NCBI GenBank assembly: GCA_030737835.1
Contig: JAUJYN010000015.1
Location: 3,597,324-3,661,323, forward strand
Source: Acorus gramineus
Taxonomy: Eukaryota; Streptophyta; Magnoliopsida; Acorales; Acoraceae
Length of the DNA: 64,000 bases
Direction: 5' to 3'
Shown: positions 46,357 to 57,605 of the stretch, piece by piece
Layout of the letters: each line of letters opens with the position of its first letter
How positions within the stretch are numbered: the stretch's first letter is position 1
Translations under genes and position numbers: made by a program
The notes under the pieces: model-generated
The model's database searches: none
Told to the model about the DNA's origin: nothing
The model's input: only the letters and a program-made list of their open reading frames with translations

Positions 46357-48350
46357 TTAGCCACGCTCTCTCTTGCAGTTCCCAGGCAACAAAAATCTGT
46401 ACTTCTCAGCATTTTCAAGGAGATATGAAGGCAGGTGTACTGCCGAGAATGACCGTGGAATTGGCCCCAGCTTACCAATTATATCCTTAAATGTGTACTC
46501 CTCTGGAAGCATATCAAAAAGGTCCGCCCCTCGACAAATCACTCTCTGAACTCTGTCAGCATTCAAATAATGAGAGAATCTCACGCGATCAGTGTGGCTA
46601 TAGGCCTTCATTTTGAATATGAACTCGCTTATGTGGCGGAAGCAGAAACTGCAATGCCAACCCGCATCGGCAAGGATGTCATCAGTCTGTCTATAGTGGG
46701 CGTATCGAGTCCTTCCCATCTGGTACCGGTGCACCGAAGCCCGCCAGCTCTTGTTATCCAGCAAAAACTCAAACGAATAGAGGTAATTCCGAAGGCGTAG
46801 GTGAAGAATCGGTGGGATGTCATCACACCACCTCAAGAGGTTGATTGTGTGTCCGCTTGGAATCTCATCAACATCCGACATTATCAATAGATCATCGTCG
46901 GTGATGCCGGCAATTCTCAAGAGCTGATCAAGAGCCACGCGTTGGTAGGCCTCCTCAATGAAAGGGTTCTCACCCTTCTTGAATCTCCCCCCAACGACTC
47001 CATATGTCAGCCTCGGCTCAATAAACTTGAATTGGCTTCTGTTTTTCGCAAAATAGAGTGGCTTTGTGCGGCCTGTGAAGGTCGAATTGGACTCCAAGAG
47101 GACGAATTGAGTTATATATGGCTGGAGCTCGTGCCAGCGGATGGTGAGGATGTCCAATTCATTGCTGAATAGGACGGCATCAAAAACCCGCCTTGGCGTG
47201 TCCCGGATTTTCCACCCATGGAGTTTGCATTGGTTTTCCATCGAAATGTTCTCATGGTAGTAGTGGGGAATGTTGTGGAAGGGCTTTGGCGGAGACTCCC
47301 ATATCGGGCGAAGAAAGTACGTAATCTTCTGGCCATGCAAATACATCCCAAAAATGAAGGTTGGGACCACCACGAATAGGAGAATGAACATCTTCAAGTC
47401 CAATCCTCGGAGGGCACATCGAAGTCTTGACACTCGTGTTGCCTGCTGAAAGGTATGGAGTGGAAATATTGAATCCATCAATTAGGTCCAATATGAAATT
47501 TGCTAGGCATGGAGGATTCATAAACAAATGTACGTGGATAAGAAAATGAAGTGATGTTTCTCAATCATGAATTCAGTTCAAAGGAAAGCAAAATCATTTT
47601 GTTGATCAAATTACCATGATTTCCAATCTAATAGAAATTATGAAGTGTTTTATATGCATTGACTAGGATGTTATATCAAATAGATCAAGAAGCATTTCTT
47701 TTTTCTATACCTTTAGTAGACTTAAAACAGGTACTATAAAATCGAGTAATTCTACCCAAAAAATTATTTTTGACATATGAGGCATTTCTTTTTCTGTGTT
47801 TTTCATGTAAAGCAAAAAAAAAAAAAAAAAAAATTGGTGGACTGAATCCATGCAAATCAAAAAAGTATTTTTTTCTTCTTCTTTTGAAGGCCTTTAACCA
47901 TTTAAGAACCATTAACTGAACTGACCAAACAAATTGGAACAAGAAAACAAAACCCTATAACTTTCATTTCAGATATGAATCAATACATTCATAACTCAGA
48001 TCCCTGACTAACAATTTCAAAATCAAAACTCACAAACAGAATTTGAAGCAAAATTTCATCACCCAAAGCTCCCAAAAAGGGGATTTTTTTAAAAAAAAAA
48101 ATCTCAAAATGAGAAATTTTTTCCCGAGATTGAACAAGCAAAACAACAAACACTAAAATGGGTTGGCCCGAAAAATGAAAAATAAAACAAAAGATTGAAC
48201 CCTAAAACACTAGATCACAGAACAAAAACAGATCTACAAAAAAATTAAAAAAAAACACACAAATAAATTTTAAAATACCTGACCACATACGTCGTCGCAG
48301 ATGTCATCGGTCTTCTTCGAATTGTAATACCCTCCTGCTTCAGGCATCAT
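46357..48350 (-). CDS. Glycosyltransferase family 17 protein (beta-1,4-mannosyl-glycoprotein N-acetylglucosaminyltransferase-like), two exons
   Basis: GT17 enzymes resemble animal MGAT3, which adds bisecting GlcNAc to N-glycans in the Golgi. The acceptor of plant members is not established. Exon 1 (48279-48350) reads [20 protein letters not shown], then VCGQ, followed by a GT donor. Exon 2 starts at 47445 after a CTTTCAG acceptor and runs to the stop at 46357. The product is about 386 residues, the usual plant length. A type II membrane anchor lies at about 43-60 ([18 protein letters not shown]). The catalytic region includes [29 protein letters not shown] (about 141-149), [26 protein letters not shown] and the DXD motif in [20 protein letters not shown] (D215, D217). 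Near the end are [13 protein letters not shown] and [20 protein letters not shown]. An in-frame ATG in the intron (47481) is not the start, because exon 1 supplies the conserved N-terminus. The acceptor is CAGCAG, so products with one or two Gln are possible. It looks intact and is the only clearly live gene in the window. Confidence 0.93.
47446..48278 (-). other. Intron of the GT17 gene
   Basis: 833 bp with GT donor and AG acceptor on the minus strand. AT-rich, with a poly-A run near 47815-47835 and another near 48250. No inserted element recognised. Confidence 0.85.
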
Positions 48351-48650
48351 GACCCTCTCAAATTCTCAATCAAAACCAAACAAAAACCCTTCGACCCTCT
48401 CAAAACAACAATTCCACCGATCGACCGTCGATTCAAAGAAATGGGTCTCGCTCAGAACCCACCCAATCGCCGATGAAAACGAAACCCACCTCGATTTTCA
48501 CTGTTTATCGATATAAATATCAATAATTTGAAAGGGTCACTAAATCGAGAGCAAAAAAATCGAAATTTTTTGAGCTCCTACGAAGAAGTAATGGAGAGAT
48601 GTATATATAGCCCTATGAAATCTGAAACCCTAAATTTTCTCGCTTCGTTT
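48351..48650 (-). promoter_or_regulatory. 5' UTR and core promoter of the GT17 gene
   Basis: On the minus strand a TATA box CTATATATAC lies at about 48601-48611, some 250 bp upstream of the ATG, so transcription could begin near 48570. The leader holds CT-rich and TCGAT-rich sequence. Inference from motif and spacing only. Confidence 0.5.
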
Positions 48651-48659
48651 TTTGGATGT

Positions 48660-49415
48660 TTGGATTCCCCCAAAATCTTTATCGGATTATTATCTGTATA
48701 TTTGGGGGACTGTTTTTTATATTTTATTATCACAAATAATCACTTCTCCTCCTCTACTTATAAAAACTTTTTGTTGCGCCGGTCACCGTATCTCATTCTC
48801 CCCCTTATGCTTCACCCATTTTGCTCCCCCCTTAAAATATCTGTCAATTGGTCCACTCCTCAATCAGGCTGTTAATTGTATGAAAAATATAGGCAACAGA
48901 GTCAGAGCCATATATTATTTGAGAAAATATCTAAAGTAAGGCGAAAATTTTATTACATCATATAAAATATAGATGCATTTGTATTGAATAATTGTATGAA
49001 TAATAGTCCTTTGAATTTAAACAAATTTTGTTATGTTTTGATATTTGTGGAAAAGATGATAAATCATAAAACCATATTTAATCGTTAATTAATATGTTAT
49101 TGATTATCTGACAAATATTTATATATGTTTGAAAATGAAAATATATATGGGTGTTTTGATTTTTCTTATTATTTTATGTAAATATAATATTTATGTATGA
49201 ATTGGATAGTATTTGTTAATATTATATTAATAAGAATAATATGATACTAGTTTGATGGATGTGCTAAAACATTTGATATATCTCAAGTTATATATATAAT
49301 ATGATGACAATTAATTTTTCTTATAATTATTGAATAAATCAATTTAATTTGTGTGATATGGGTATTTAAATGTATAGTTGTAAAGTTTGTTATGAAGTTA
49401 CAAATAAAAAAATAT
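48660..49415. other. AT-rich intergenic stretch
   Basis: Upstream flank of the GT17 gene. No ORF or element end recognised before the foldback element at 49416. Confidence 0.4.
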
Positions 49416-50177
49416 GGTTTTTTTTGCATATATACCCTGTTGGAATCCATTTTTGTGGAATTACCCATGCTGCATTCTAGATTGCAAAAGTACCCCCACT
49501 GCGTCTAGAAATCGTGCATCCATGCCCCTCCATCAGTTGCCATAAGCAACACAGAGTAAACCATGGTTACATTGTTAACCAGACCAACAAAAATTACTTT
49601 TTACCCCTAAAACTACCCGACCAGATTACACTTGATCCCTCAAACTCCCTCTCACACAAACCCTAACCCTAAAATACAAAAAAACAAAAACTAAACCCTA
49701 AATCATCTCCCCATTTCCATGCAAACAAATTTTTTTTGCTTGATGTCCACATTTTACATGGCAAACTACATTAACACTCATTTCCATTGGGGAAGAAACA
49801 AGTGAATGAATGAAATCAGAGGGTTTAGCTGATTTCTATCAAAGAAGAGGGGAAAAAAAGAAACACAAATGGGGAGAAAAAGAGGAAGAGGAGCTATGAA
49901 GGTTGAAAAAATGGAGAAAGATGCAAAAAATCGAGGAAAAGGGAAGACGAAGAAGAAGACTTCAGTCATAAAAAACTGATCTGAGTGGTATTTTTTCCAT
50001 TTCCTAACAATTAATGGCGACAAATAGAGAAATTTTAACCAGACCTCACAGTCACTAACCACAGGGGCATGGATGCACTATTTCTGGACGCGGTTGGGGT
50101 ATTTCTGCAATCGGGAATGTAGCAGGGGTAATTCTGCAAAAACGGATTCCAGCATAGGTATATATATGCAAAAAACC
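49416..50177. mobile_element. Foldback MITE, Mutator-like, about 762 bp
   Basis: The first ~125 bp and last ~115 bp are inverted copies: GGCATGGATGCACNATTTCT, GGTAATTCNNCAAAAANGG and TATATATGCAAAAAA recur in reverse complement. The ends GGTTTTTT/AAAAAACC are flanked by AAAAAATAT on both sides (one base of offset), a 9-10-bp duplication typical of Mutator-like elements. No transposase. The middle is A/G-rich with no coding sign. Confidence 0.75.
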
Positions 50178-50189
50178 TAAAAAAATATG

Positions 50190-51085
50190 TTATAATTAAA
50201 AAATAATCTTTTTTTTCTTTCTAGAATTCAAACATATTTTGGTTGTCTATATAGATTTCCGTTGTTATATCATCATTCGAATCTAAAACCAATAAAAAAT
50301 AAAAATATGTCATGCCATGATCAATATGATTCATTTTTATTGTATGTAACTTATTATCAATATCATTCATACTGTGTAACTTCCTAGTGTGACTGACTTC
50401 TGGGACACTGTGGATATGCCCATCTAGTGACAAAAGTTCAAGAGGTCTGATTCTCCATTTGGTGTTTAACTGCACTGAGTTTCTAATTTGTAAATATTTG
50501 GGAATCTAAAATATTATGTATTCAGAACTCGGGGCATGGGCTAGTAGGGGCTTCGAGTATTTGGGTGACCGAATAAGATATGAGGGTGATCTAGCTATTT
50601 CTTGCTTTATCTTTCAATTTTTATATTTTCTTGGCAAGATCATGGGTAGATTTGCGGCCTACCTGTGGTATATTCTTGCTTTCTAGGTCTGTTTTTTCTC
50701 AATTTTCTTATGCTCTTTAATTTTTTTGATCTCCCCCAATTTGGACTGTCTAGTAAAATCATTTGATTTAGAATAGGTATGCCCACGTTATCTCAAAAAA
50801 ACTAATGTTCAATATTATTATCTATATCCATTTGATTGTTCACAAGCAATTTTTGAAAAACACTTTTTTCGTACGCGTAAGAACCGGGAAGAGATATTTT
50901 GCCTACAGTTCAATCTGACCAAAACTGCCCTTCCGCATGTGTGTTCAACGATGACATGGAATGATGGACTTTTTCGTAATTGTGCAACACGGACGCGCCG
51001 CATTGACAGAGTCAAGCTGTCCGTTTGAAAGTCCTCCACAGGTGTGTTTGTTTCACTTGCCTTATCAAATTTTTTTTTAAGATTT
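50190..51085. other. Intergenic stretch without recognised features
   Basis: Two ORFs of 84 and 104 codons on the minus strand (50221-50475, 50818-51132) show no domain or conserved pattern. I do not call them genes. Confidence 0.4.
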
Positions 51086-51088
51086 AAA

Positions 51089-51620
51089 TGGGAAAGATCC
51101 AAATAACCCCCTGTAAACTGCATGAAATCCATATAACTCCCTGGTTTTTCCTAAAGTCTATATAACTACTTGAAAACACCTATGTAAATCTAAATAACCC
51201 CACGAGTTAAACTTCTATTAATAGATGAGTAATATTTTATGAATATTCCATTTGATTAACCCTTACTGAAAATACAGTACACCAAAAACCTTCTACAATT
51301 TATTAAAAATGCGAAAAACCCTCTATAAATTACCCCTCCTGATAGATTATAAAACCTTATCCAGAGAGTAAAATCATCATTTATAAAAAAAATTTCATAT
51401 TTTTAACACATTATTCGAGCTTTTTGGTATATTATGTTTTTAGCCAAGGTTAACCAGATAAAATATTCATAGAATAATCATAATATGTCAACGAAAATTT
51501 AATTCAGATGGCTATTTGGATTTACATATATATTTTTAAGGGGTTATATAGACTTTAGAAAAAGTTAGGAGATTATATAGATTTCAGGTAGTTTATAGGG
51601 GATTATATGGATTTTTTTTA
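51089..51620. mobile_element. Foldback MITE with long inverted ends (copy 1)
   Basis: The left arm GATCCAAATAACCCCCTGTA, ATCCATATAACTCCCT and AAAGTCTATATAAC returns in reverse complement at 51510-51615 (GGTTATATAGACTTTAG, GGGGATTATATGGATTTT). Arms are about 110-130 bp. Borders are approximate. The flanks (AGATTTAAA and AATTTAAAA) resemble a degenerate target duplication. Confidence 0.6.
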
Positions 51621-51699
51621 ATTTAAAAAGAGGGTTTGCTTCTATTTATGGTGGAAATCCAAAGGGACAAAAAATAACAATCTGGGTTCAGGTCGGTAC

Positions 51700-52365
51700 A
51701 ATCCGTCCGCTCTACTCCTTCTGACAGCTTCCGTTGGATGGCCGGCGATCCTCCTCCTTGAATGTCGTTGGAAACAAGGTTAAGGGTGATCTATAAAAGA
51801 CCCTCTGACACTTAAGTCAACCTATGCACAACTTAAGATATTGTAAAAAGTGTTTTTCACATACCTCAATAGGGAGAATTGGTTCCCTATTTATAATACT
51901 TTGGTGGATGCCATAGAATCAATGGTGGATCTCTTTCTCATCGAACGGATGGGGAGAGGTCCCAGATTTAGGGGATTGATGATATGTTATTGATTTGCAA
52001 AATCAGTTATTGATTATCCTTGGATGAATACACATAATTTGTTGGGATCTTGTAAATCAATTAATGATGTTTCTAAATCAATGATATATTGTTGTGATCT
52101 CAGATAATCTTTTTAATAATAGCTCTAGATTTAATATATCTATTTAGGATTTAGAGAATTAGCCATTGATGATTTCTTAATAAAAAAAATTGAATGTAAA
52201 ATACTGACTTGAATTTGTGTTTGGTCGTCGGGTATGGAGGGTTTGACGGGCCAGATCCATTTTTGGTAGGCTATCCAGGTCGTGGCCTCTCTCTAGTCAG
52301 GTCTTGGGTTGCCGGTATGTGGAGCATAGTTTATGAGCCTGAATTTTGGCCCCTACAAACACCTT
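51700..52365. other. Possible LTR fragment of a Tat-like element
   Basis: CCGGCGATCCTCCTCCTTGA and GAATTTTGGCCCCTACAA recall parts of the LTRs at 18866 and 42091, in the same order, but I cannot align it securely and no end or duplication is visible. Confidence 0.25.
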
Positions 52366-52371
52366 AAACAG

Positions 52372-52625
52372 CCCAAAATCCAAATAACCCATGACTTTTT
52401 CTGAAGTCTATATAATTGTCTGAAAAAACCTATATAAATCAAAATAGCCCATGAATTAAATTTTCATTAAAAATAAAGAAAATAATACTAATATTCTGTT
52501 TAGTTAATTTAGACTGAAAACACAATATATCAAAAATCTTCTTACAATTATTTAAAAATTTGAAAAAAACATTTGTAAATAGATGATTGTATCCTTTATT
52601 TTTGAAATTTAAAAAGAGGATTCAC
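52372..52625. mobile_element. Partial second copy of the foldback MITE
   Basis: AAATCCAAATAACCCATGAC, GAAGTCTATATAATTG and CACAATATATCAAAAATCTT follow the order of 51095-51310. Only one arm and part of the middle are present. The Mutator-like element begins ten bases later. Confidence 0.6.
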
Positions 52626-52635
52626 TTTTTTATTT

Positions 52636-54000
52636 GGGAAAATTAATTAGAGGTCCTCACTGCCACCTCCCAATTATTTTTAGGTCCCTTGAATTTTTTT
52701 ACTTTTTTCTAGGTCTCCAACTCTCAAACTCATTATTTTTAGGTCCAATTTAACACTTTCCGTCAGACCCTTTTCTTTGACTTCCAAAAATTCCCTTTCA
52801 ACAAATACATTTACCCGAACAATCCAAATCTCACCTTCTTCTTCCCCAAGTCATCTCTTCTATTCACCTTTTCTCCATTTTTCCCACCAAATCACAGAGA
52901 GAACGAGAGAACGCAATCCAAACCCAAAATCATTTCTTTCATCATGCATATTCATCCACCCTTCGTGTTTCTTCTCTATTCAAAACCCTAACAAAGCCCA
53001 CCATTCAAAACCCTAAAAGCCTACTCCATCTGAAACCCTAAATAGGCCACCAACCTGACGCTCCCCCCTACGACGACGACGGTGGTGGCAACAACGGAGA
53101 ACCACAGACTTCAACACATAGAAATCTTCCTATTGTAAGTCATTTTAATATGTTCTTTCCAAAATCAATTCTTCAAATGAATGTCTAGTTCCAGATTTAA
53201 TGTGTGGTACTCCTTTTCATGTATGATATACTTGTGATATATTCCATGTTATAGCATCATTCTTTTTCTATGCTTGAGTGATATGTTCCACGTTGGTCTC
53301 TTGGTACATTGTTATGGATTCCGGGCACATTGTTAAGTATTTTCAGTACAATATTAGGTCATATCGGTACAGTAATAACCTATGTTTTCCTATGCTATTC
53401 CATGTATGATATATCCAAATTATTGATTCATGATTATTAATGAATACATGAATTTTATATTTACAAATTCTCATAAAAGAAACTAGTATGTGGCATACAT
53501 AAATTCATCTTTATTGAAAAACTTGGTATGTTAGTCTCTCATAAAAAGAATTAGTCGTTCGTCTTTTAGTACACTGTTATGGTATGCTTTAATGATCTTG
53601 TAATTTTTTTTCCTAAATGACTCACCTTTCCTCAGATCCTTCCTTTAAAGATTTAAAAAATTTTCCTTTCACCAAATGGGTTTTAATTCTTCACTTAGTC
53701 TGCGATATTGGTTTTTATGTATCTAATTATAATTTCTCTTAACATATGATTAATTAAATTGTTATTCCATTTTCCCTTGTTAGGAATGATAGATGCACAT
53801 TTGGAGTATTAATGAATGTCTAGGAGCATATTAGATGTTATTATGAAATCTAGTTATGAAAATGCATTACTTATTGTTATTTGTTATTGTTATTTTTATT
53901 TGTGTACACTGTTATTTTTTGTGTGTGTACATGTTTGTTAGCTTCCTTTTTTTTTCTTTTTGCACATTTTTATAGGATTTTTCTCAAAAATTTATCCCAA
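52636..54000 (+). repeat. Left terminal inverted repeat of the Mutator-like element
   Basis: Matches 61058-62455 in reverse complement over nearly its whole length, down to CACATTWTWTAGGAT and CAAAAATTTATCC near 53965-54000. The outer 500 bp resemble a promoter and leader (CTCAAAACCCTAA-type and CACCATTCAAAACCCTA motifs, CT-rich tracts). Confidence 0.85.
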
Positions 54001-55039
54001 GCCATCCATGAAATCTCTAAATAAATACAATCCAAAGCTCCTTCTAAGCCATCAAAGCTCCTTTCAAGGAATCCACCAAAATTTATCCGAAGACAAAAGT
54101 GAAGAAGGAATCAATAAAAACATCCAATGTTTCTATAAAAGAAAGCAGAGGTAAACAATTCCATGTGTCTTACTTGTTGGTTTTGTAAAATGTATGTTGT
54201 TATGTGCTATGTGCATTATTATATAATCTGGGTACATTATTAACCTTTATGAGTACATTATTAAACTATATGGATACACTATTATAATGTATTTGTTAAT
54301 TCTGAGTTTCATATTCTTTTTTGTTTGTAATTTTGATATGGAGGTAATGTAACTCCACATCTCTGATGCTTAGAAGAAAATGAAGAACATATAATAAATA
54401 TATTGGTTTAGTATGTATAAACACAGTAATGATTATGCTTTGATGGGTTAGAATGAACTCTATTTATTCAGCAAAAGACTTTATGTAGGCCTGTGATATA
54501 CTTATTTTAGGGGGTCTATGTCTCCATGACAAGTTTATCAAAGAAAGAAAATGTAAACTCTGTAAGGGGGTATATTGTTAATTCTTTTCAGTAACCTATG
54601 TTTGTTCTATGTTATTTCATCTATTAGTGAGCACATTGAAGGGGTTGTCCTATATTAATTCTTTTCTATTTACCAAAGAAATGACTTCATTTAAGCTTGT
54701 GATATGCTTAGAACATATTTTCTTAGTCTTTTAGTAAGTATGGCTTCTTGCTACAATTTTTTGTTAGTTGATGAATGATGTGCTAATTTTGGGGATGTAA
54801 TAAACCATCAACAACTTTCTTGTCTTTGGTTTTATATATATGAGAATGTTTAATTTATAAATCTATTGGGGAAGCATGTTTTCAAAAAATACCAATTGGT
54901 CTTTTGTAAGGTATTTTGCTATCGGTACATTATTCTGAATTATGGGTACATTGTTAATTCTTCTTAATACTTTGTTATGGACTGTGAGTACATTGTTAAT
55001 TCCCAATAACTTATATTTATTTTATTTTATTATTCTTTT

Positions 55040-55372
55040 TGTAGATTGTTGTTGACGGTTGAGGAGGTTGCTCTAATAGTAGTGTTTCTTGCTTTTGTGG
55101 AGAGGGCAGTCATAGACTCTGACTTTAATTGATTCCAGGCTGAAGAACAAGTATTTCATGAATGCTACCATGTCACAAGGGAAGCATTGAAGGAAAAGAT
55201 GTTGTCCTTGGTGGAGTCCAAGGATGAAGAGGACATGAAAGACTTCATTCTGTTGTGGATAGCCTTCATGTTCCCAATTTTTTTACTTTCAGCTGACCAA
55301 GTCGACATTCCAAGATTCAGAGATGAATATTTTGCGAAGATTCTAAGACGATACAAAGGAAATGTGTTATGA
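55040..55372 (+). CDS. Hypothetical coding exon inside the Mutator-like element, possibly captured
   Basis: From an AG acceptor-like site (TTTTGTAG near 55042) an open stretch reads LLLTVEEVALIVVFLAFVER, is interrupted by a stop near 55130, and continues FHECYHVTREALKEKMLSLV, then ESKDEEDMKDFILLWIAFMF and PIFLLSADQVDIPRFRDEYF, ending at 55372. The mix of charged and aromatic residues looks more coding-like than the surrounding AT-rich DNA, and it has codons on one strand only. I do not recognise a family. Either a fragment of a captured gene or of the element's own lost gene. Confidence 0.35.
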
Positions 55373-55453
55373 ATGGACAAGACGTGTTTTGAATGGATCT
55401 ATTATACAAATAACTTGAATGGACATGAAGTTATGTTTTGAATGGACAGAAAA

Positions 55454-56930
55454 TGTGACACCTAGCCCAAGAGTCCAAGAGGCCCATGGATTGGGTGATG
55501 GTGAGGGTGTTTCGTCCCACATCGCCTAATGGGAGGAGATAGTCTGTGCTTATGGGTGAGCACAGCTCTTACACACCAAGACGCTTTTTAAACCCGTGAG
55601 CCCATTTAGGGGCAAAGCGGACAATTTCTTTCTGTGTAAACCTGGGGCATTACAATTGGTATCAGACCCTGTCCATTATGCGATGGTGGGTGTGGTGGCC
55701 CCACACGAGGACGTGTGGCCTATTAGGGGGGTGATTGTGACGCCTGGCCCAAGCCCAAGAGTCCAAGAGGCCCATGGATTGGGTGATGGTGAGGGTGTTT
55801 AGTCCCACATTGCCTAATGGGAGGAGATAGTCTATGCTTATATGTGAGCATAGCTCTTACACACCAAGACGTGTTTTAAACCCATGAGCCCATTTATGGG
55901 CAAAACGGATAATTTCTTGCTGTGTAAGCCTAGGGCGTTACAATTTTTGAGTGATTTAGTCGCTTGGGGCTTGACACACCTGTTTAAGGGGAACGGTTCT
56001 TCCGATTGAGAACCCTACTCGGTCATACCATTTAAACTGCATGATTTCTATAACGTGGGCCAAGGATTGGGCCACGTGATTGCATTAAAATAATTTTATG
56101 TTCATGATCATGATTTTAAATTGATTTATTAAAGGAAATTCTTGTTTTTTACATAACTTTATTTATATATATATAACTGTCATATGAGATAATATATCTG
56201 TGAGTCTATTCACTGAGTTAATTGCTCACCCTATTCCAAATGGCTGGTTGTTTCATAACCAGGTAGTTCATCTTCTGAGGATCAAGACAAATCTTGAACT
56301 TTTTATACACTTCAGGGATCTCGAGGTAGCAGTGTTGGAGAATAAATAACAGTCGTAGCCGACTATTTGGTTTTATTTTAGTTAGATGGCTCCCACAAGG
56401 GTGGTTTAGTATGTTTTTTAATTCTATTATTTTGTTTCCGTCAAACTCTGATATTTTGTAAGACCATTAGTGGTTTGGAACCTTTGAATGTTGTTTTTAT
56501 GTTTTATCATTTTCAGTTATATTATATTAGAATGTTTTTTTTTTTTAAAGCAAATTTTGGTTTTGTGTTTTGTATAGGTGTGGTAGCGTCCTGTTTACCG
56601 TCCGATTAGCGGCTAGGTAAATGTGGGGCGTTATAGCTGATATCAGAACCTGTCCATTACGCGATGGTGGGTGTGGGTGGCCCCACACGAGGACGTGTGG
56701 CCTATTAGGGGGGGGGGGGTGATTGTGATGCCTGGCCCAAGCCTAAAAGTCCAAGAGGCCCATGGATTAGGTGATGGTGAGGGTGTTTAGTCCCACATCG
56801 CCTAATGGGAGGAGATAGTCTGTGCTTATATGTGAGCACAGCTCTTACACACCAAGATGCGTTTTAAACCTGTGAGCCCATTTAGGGGCAAAACGGATAA
56901 TTTCTTGTTGTGTAAGCCTGGGGAGTTACA
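55454..56930 (+). mobile_element. TRIM (miniature LTR retrotransposon) complex with three LTRs, TSD GAAAA
   Basis: Three copies of a ~205-bp LTR occur: 55454-55654, 55736-55942 and 56724-56930, with TG..CA ends (the third starts TGTGATGCC). Between the first two lies a complete 81-bp internal part with a priming site TGGTATCAGA (55657) and a purine run before the next LTR. A second internal part (about 56640-56723) precedes the third LTR. Between the second LTR and that internal part is about 695 bp of foreign LTR-like DNA (55943-56638) ending GTGGGGCGTTATA. The outer flanks are GAAAA at 55449-55453 and 56931-56935, so the complex sits as one insertion. It codes for nothing. Confidence 0.85.
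55943..56638 (+). repeat. Foreign LTR-like segment inside the TRIM complex
   Basis: Not TRIM sequence. The end GGTAAATGTGGGGCGTTATA and the GGCTCCCACAAGGG motif resemble right halves of other Ty3/gypsy LTRs (compare the block at 25379-27240). No second copy in the window. Confidence 0.5.
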
Positions 56931-56984
56931 GAAAATGTGTTATATTATATATAACTGCGTTTAAATGGATCTAATGTACATTTG

Positions 56985-57245
56985 TTGACCAATTGATGTT
57001 ATGAATATAAGTTATGTTATGAATGATGGTTGTGTTTTGAATGATATAACTTATGTAATAATTGTTGTGTTATGAATGAAATGGTATTATGAATGATAAA
57101 TCTGCTATGAATGACAATTGTGTTATGAATTGTGTAGTTGTACATGTTATGAATGAAGTTGTATTATGAATGATAGTCGTGCTATGAATGACAATTGTGC
57201 TATGAATGGTAAGTTGTGTAATGAATGATAGTCGTGTTAGTCCAT
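56985..57245 (+). repeat. TATGAATGA-rich imperfect tandem region
   Basis: The motif (T/C)TATGAATGA recurs about a dozen times at 10-30-bp spacing, with GTTATGAATG variants. Similar TTTTGAATGGAC copies begin already at 55365-55450, across the TRIM insertion. Confidence 0.75.
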
Positions 57246-57605
57246 CTAGTTATATTGTGATTCACTTGTAATACATTATTGGCCATTTGGGTACATTGTT
57301 ACGTACTACCAATGCATTGTTAGTTCATGTAGGTACACTGTTATGCACTATCACTTGTAATACTAGATCCACTTCACTTACTACCCTGTATACATTCACA
57401 ATAGTTTAAGCATTATCAGATCAACATGCACTCAATAAGCAATAAACATATGAGATAATCTGCTTTAATACAAATAAATGTTCATACATGATAATAAGAA
57501 TATTTAATTAAAACAGAAAGTTATTTTTCAAATTGGACCAACTACTTCATTTTAAAACTACAACTTGATTTTTGCATGTCTTTGTGTTGTGTCAAAGACC
57601 CTTGT

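Noticed and set aside
46570-47172. Plus-strand ORFs opposite the GT17 exon
   Set aside because: Shadows of the conserved minus-strand coding frame.
47446-47481. ATG at 47481 as the start of the GT17 protein
   Set aside because: An exon at 48279-48350 supplies the family's conserved N-terminal [13 protein letters not shown], and a good acceptor lies at 47446-47447. The ATG is intronic.
50818-51132. 104-codon minus-strand ORF
   Set aside because: No domain or composition bias, and it runs into the arm of a MITE.
55500-55600. 5S rRNA-derived promoter in the TRIM LTR (Cassandra type)
   Set aside because: GTCCCACATCGCC recalls Cassandra LTRs, but I find no 5S box C region, so it is kept as an unnamed TRIM.
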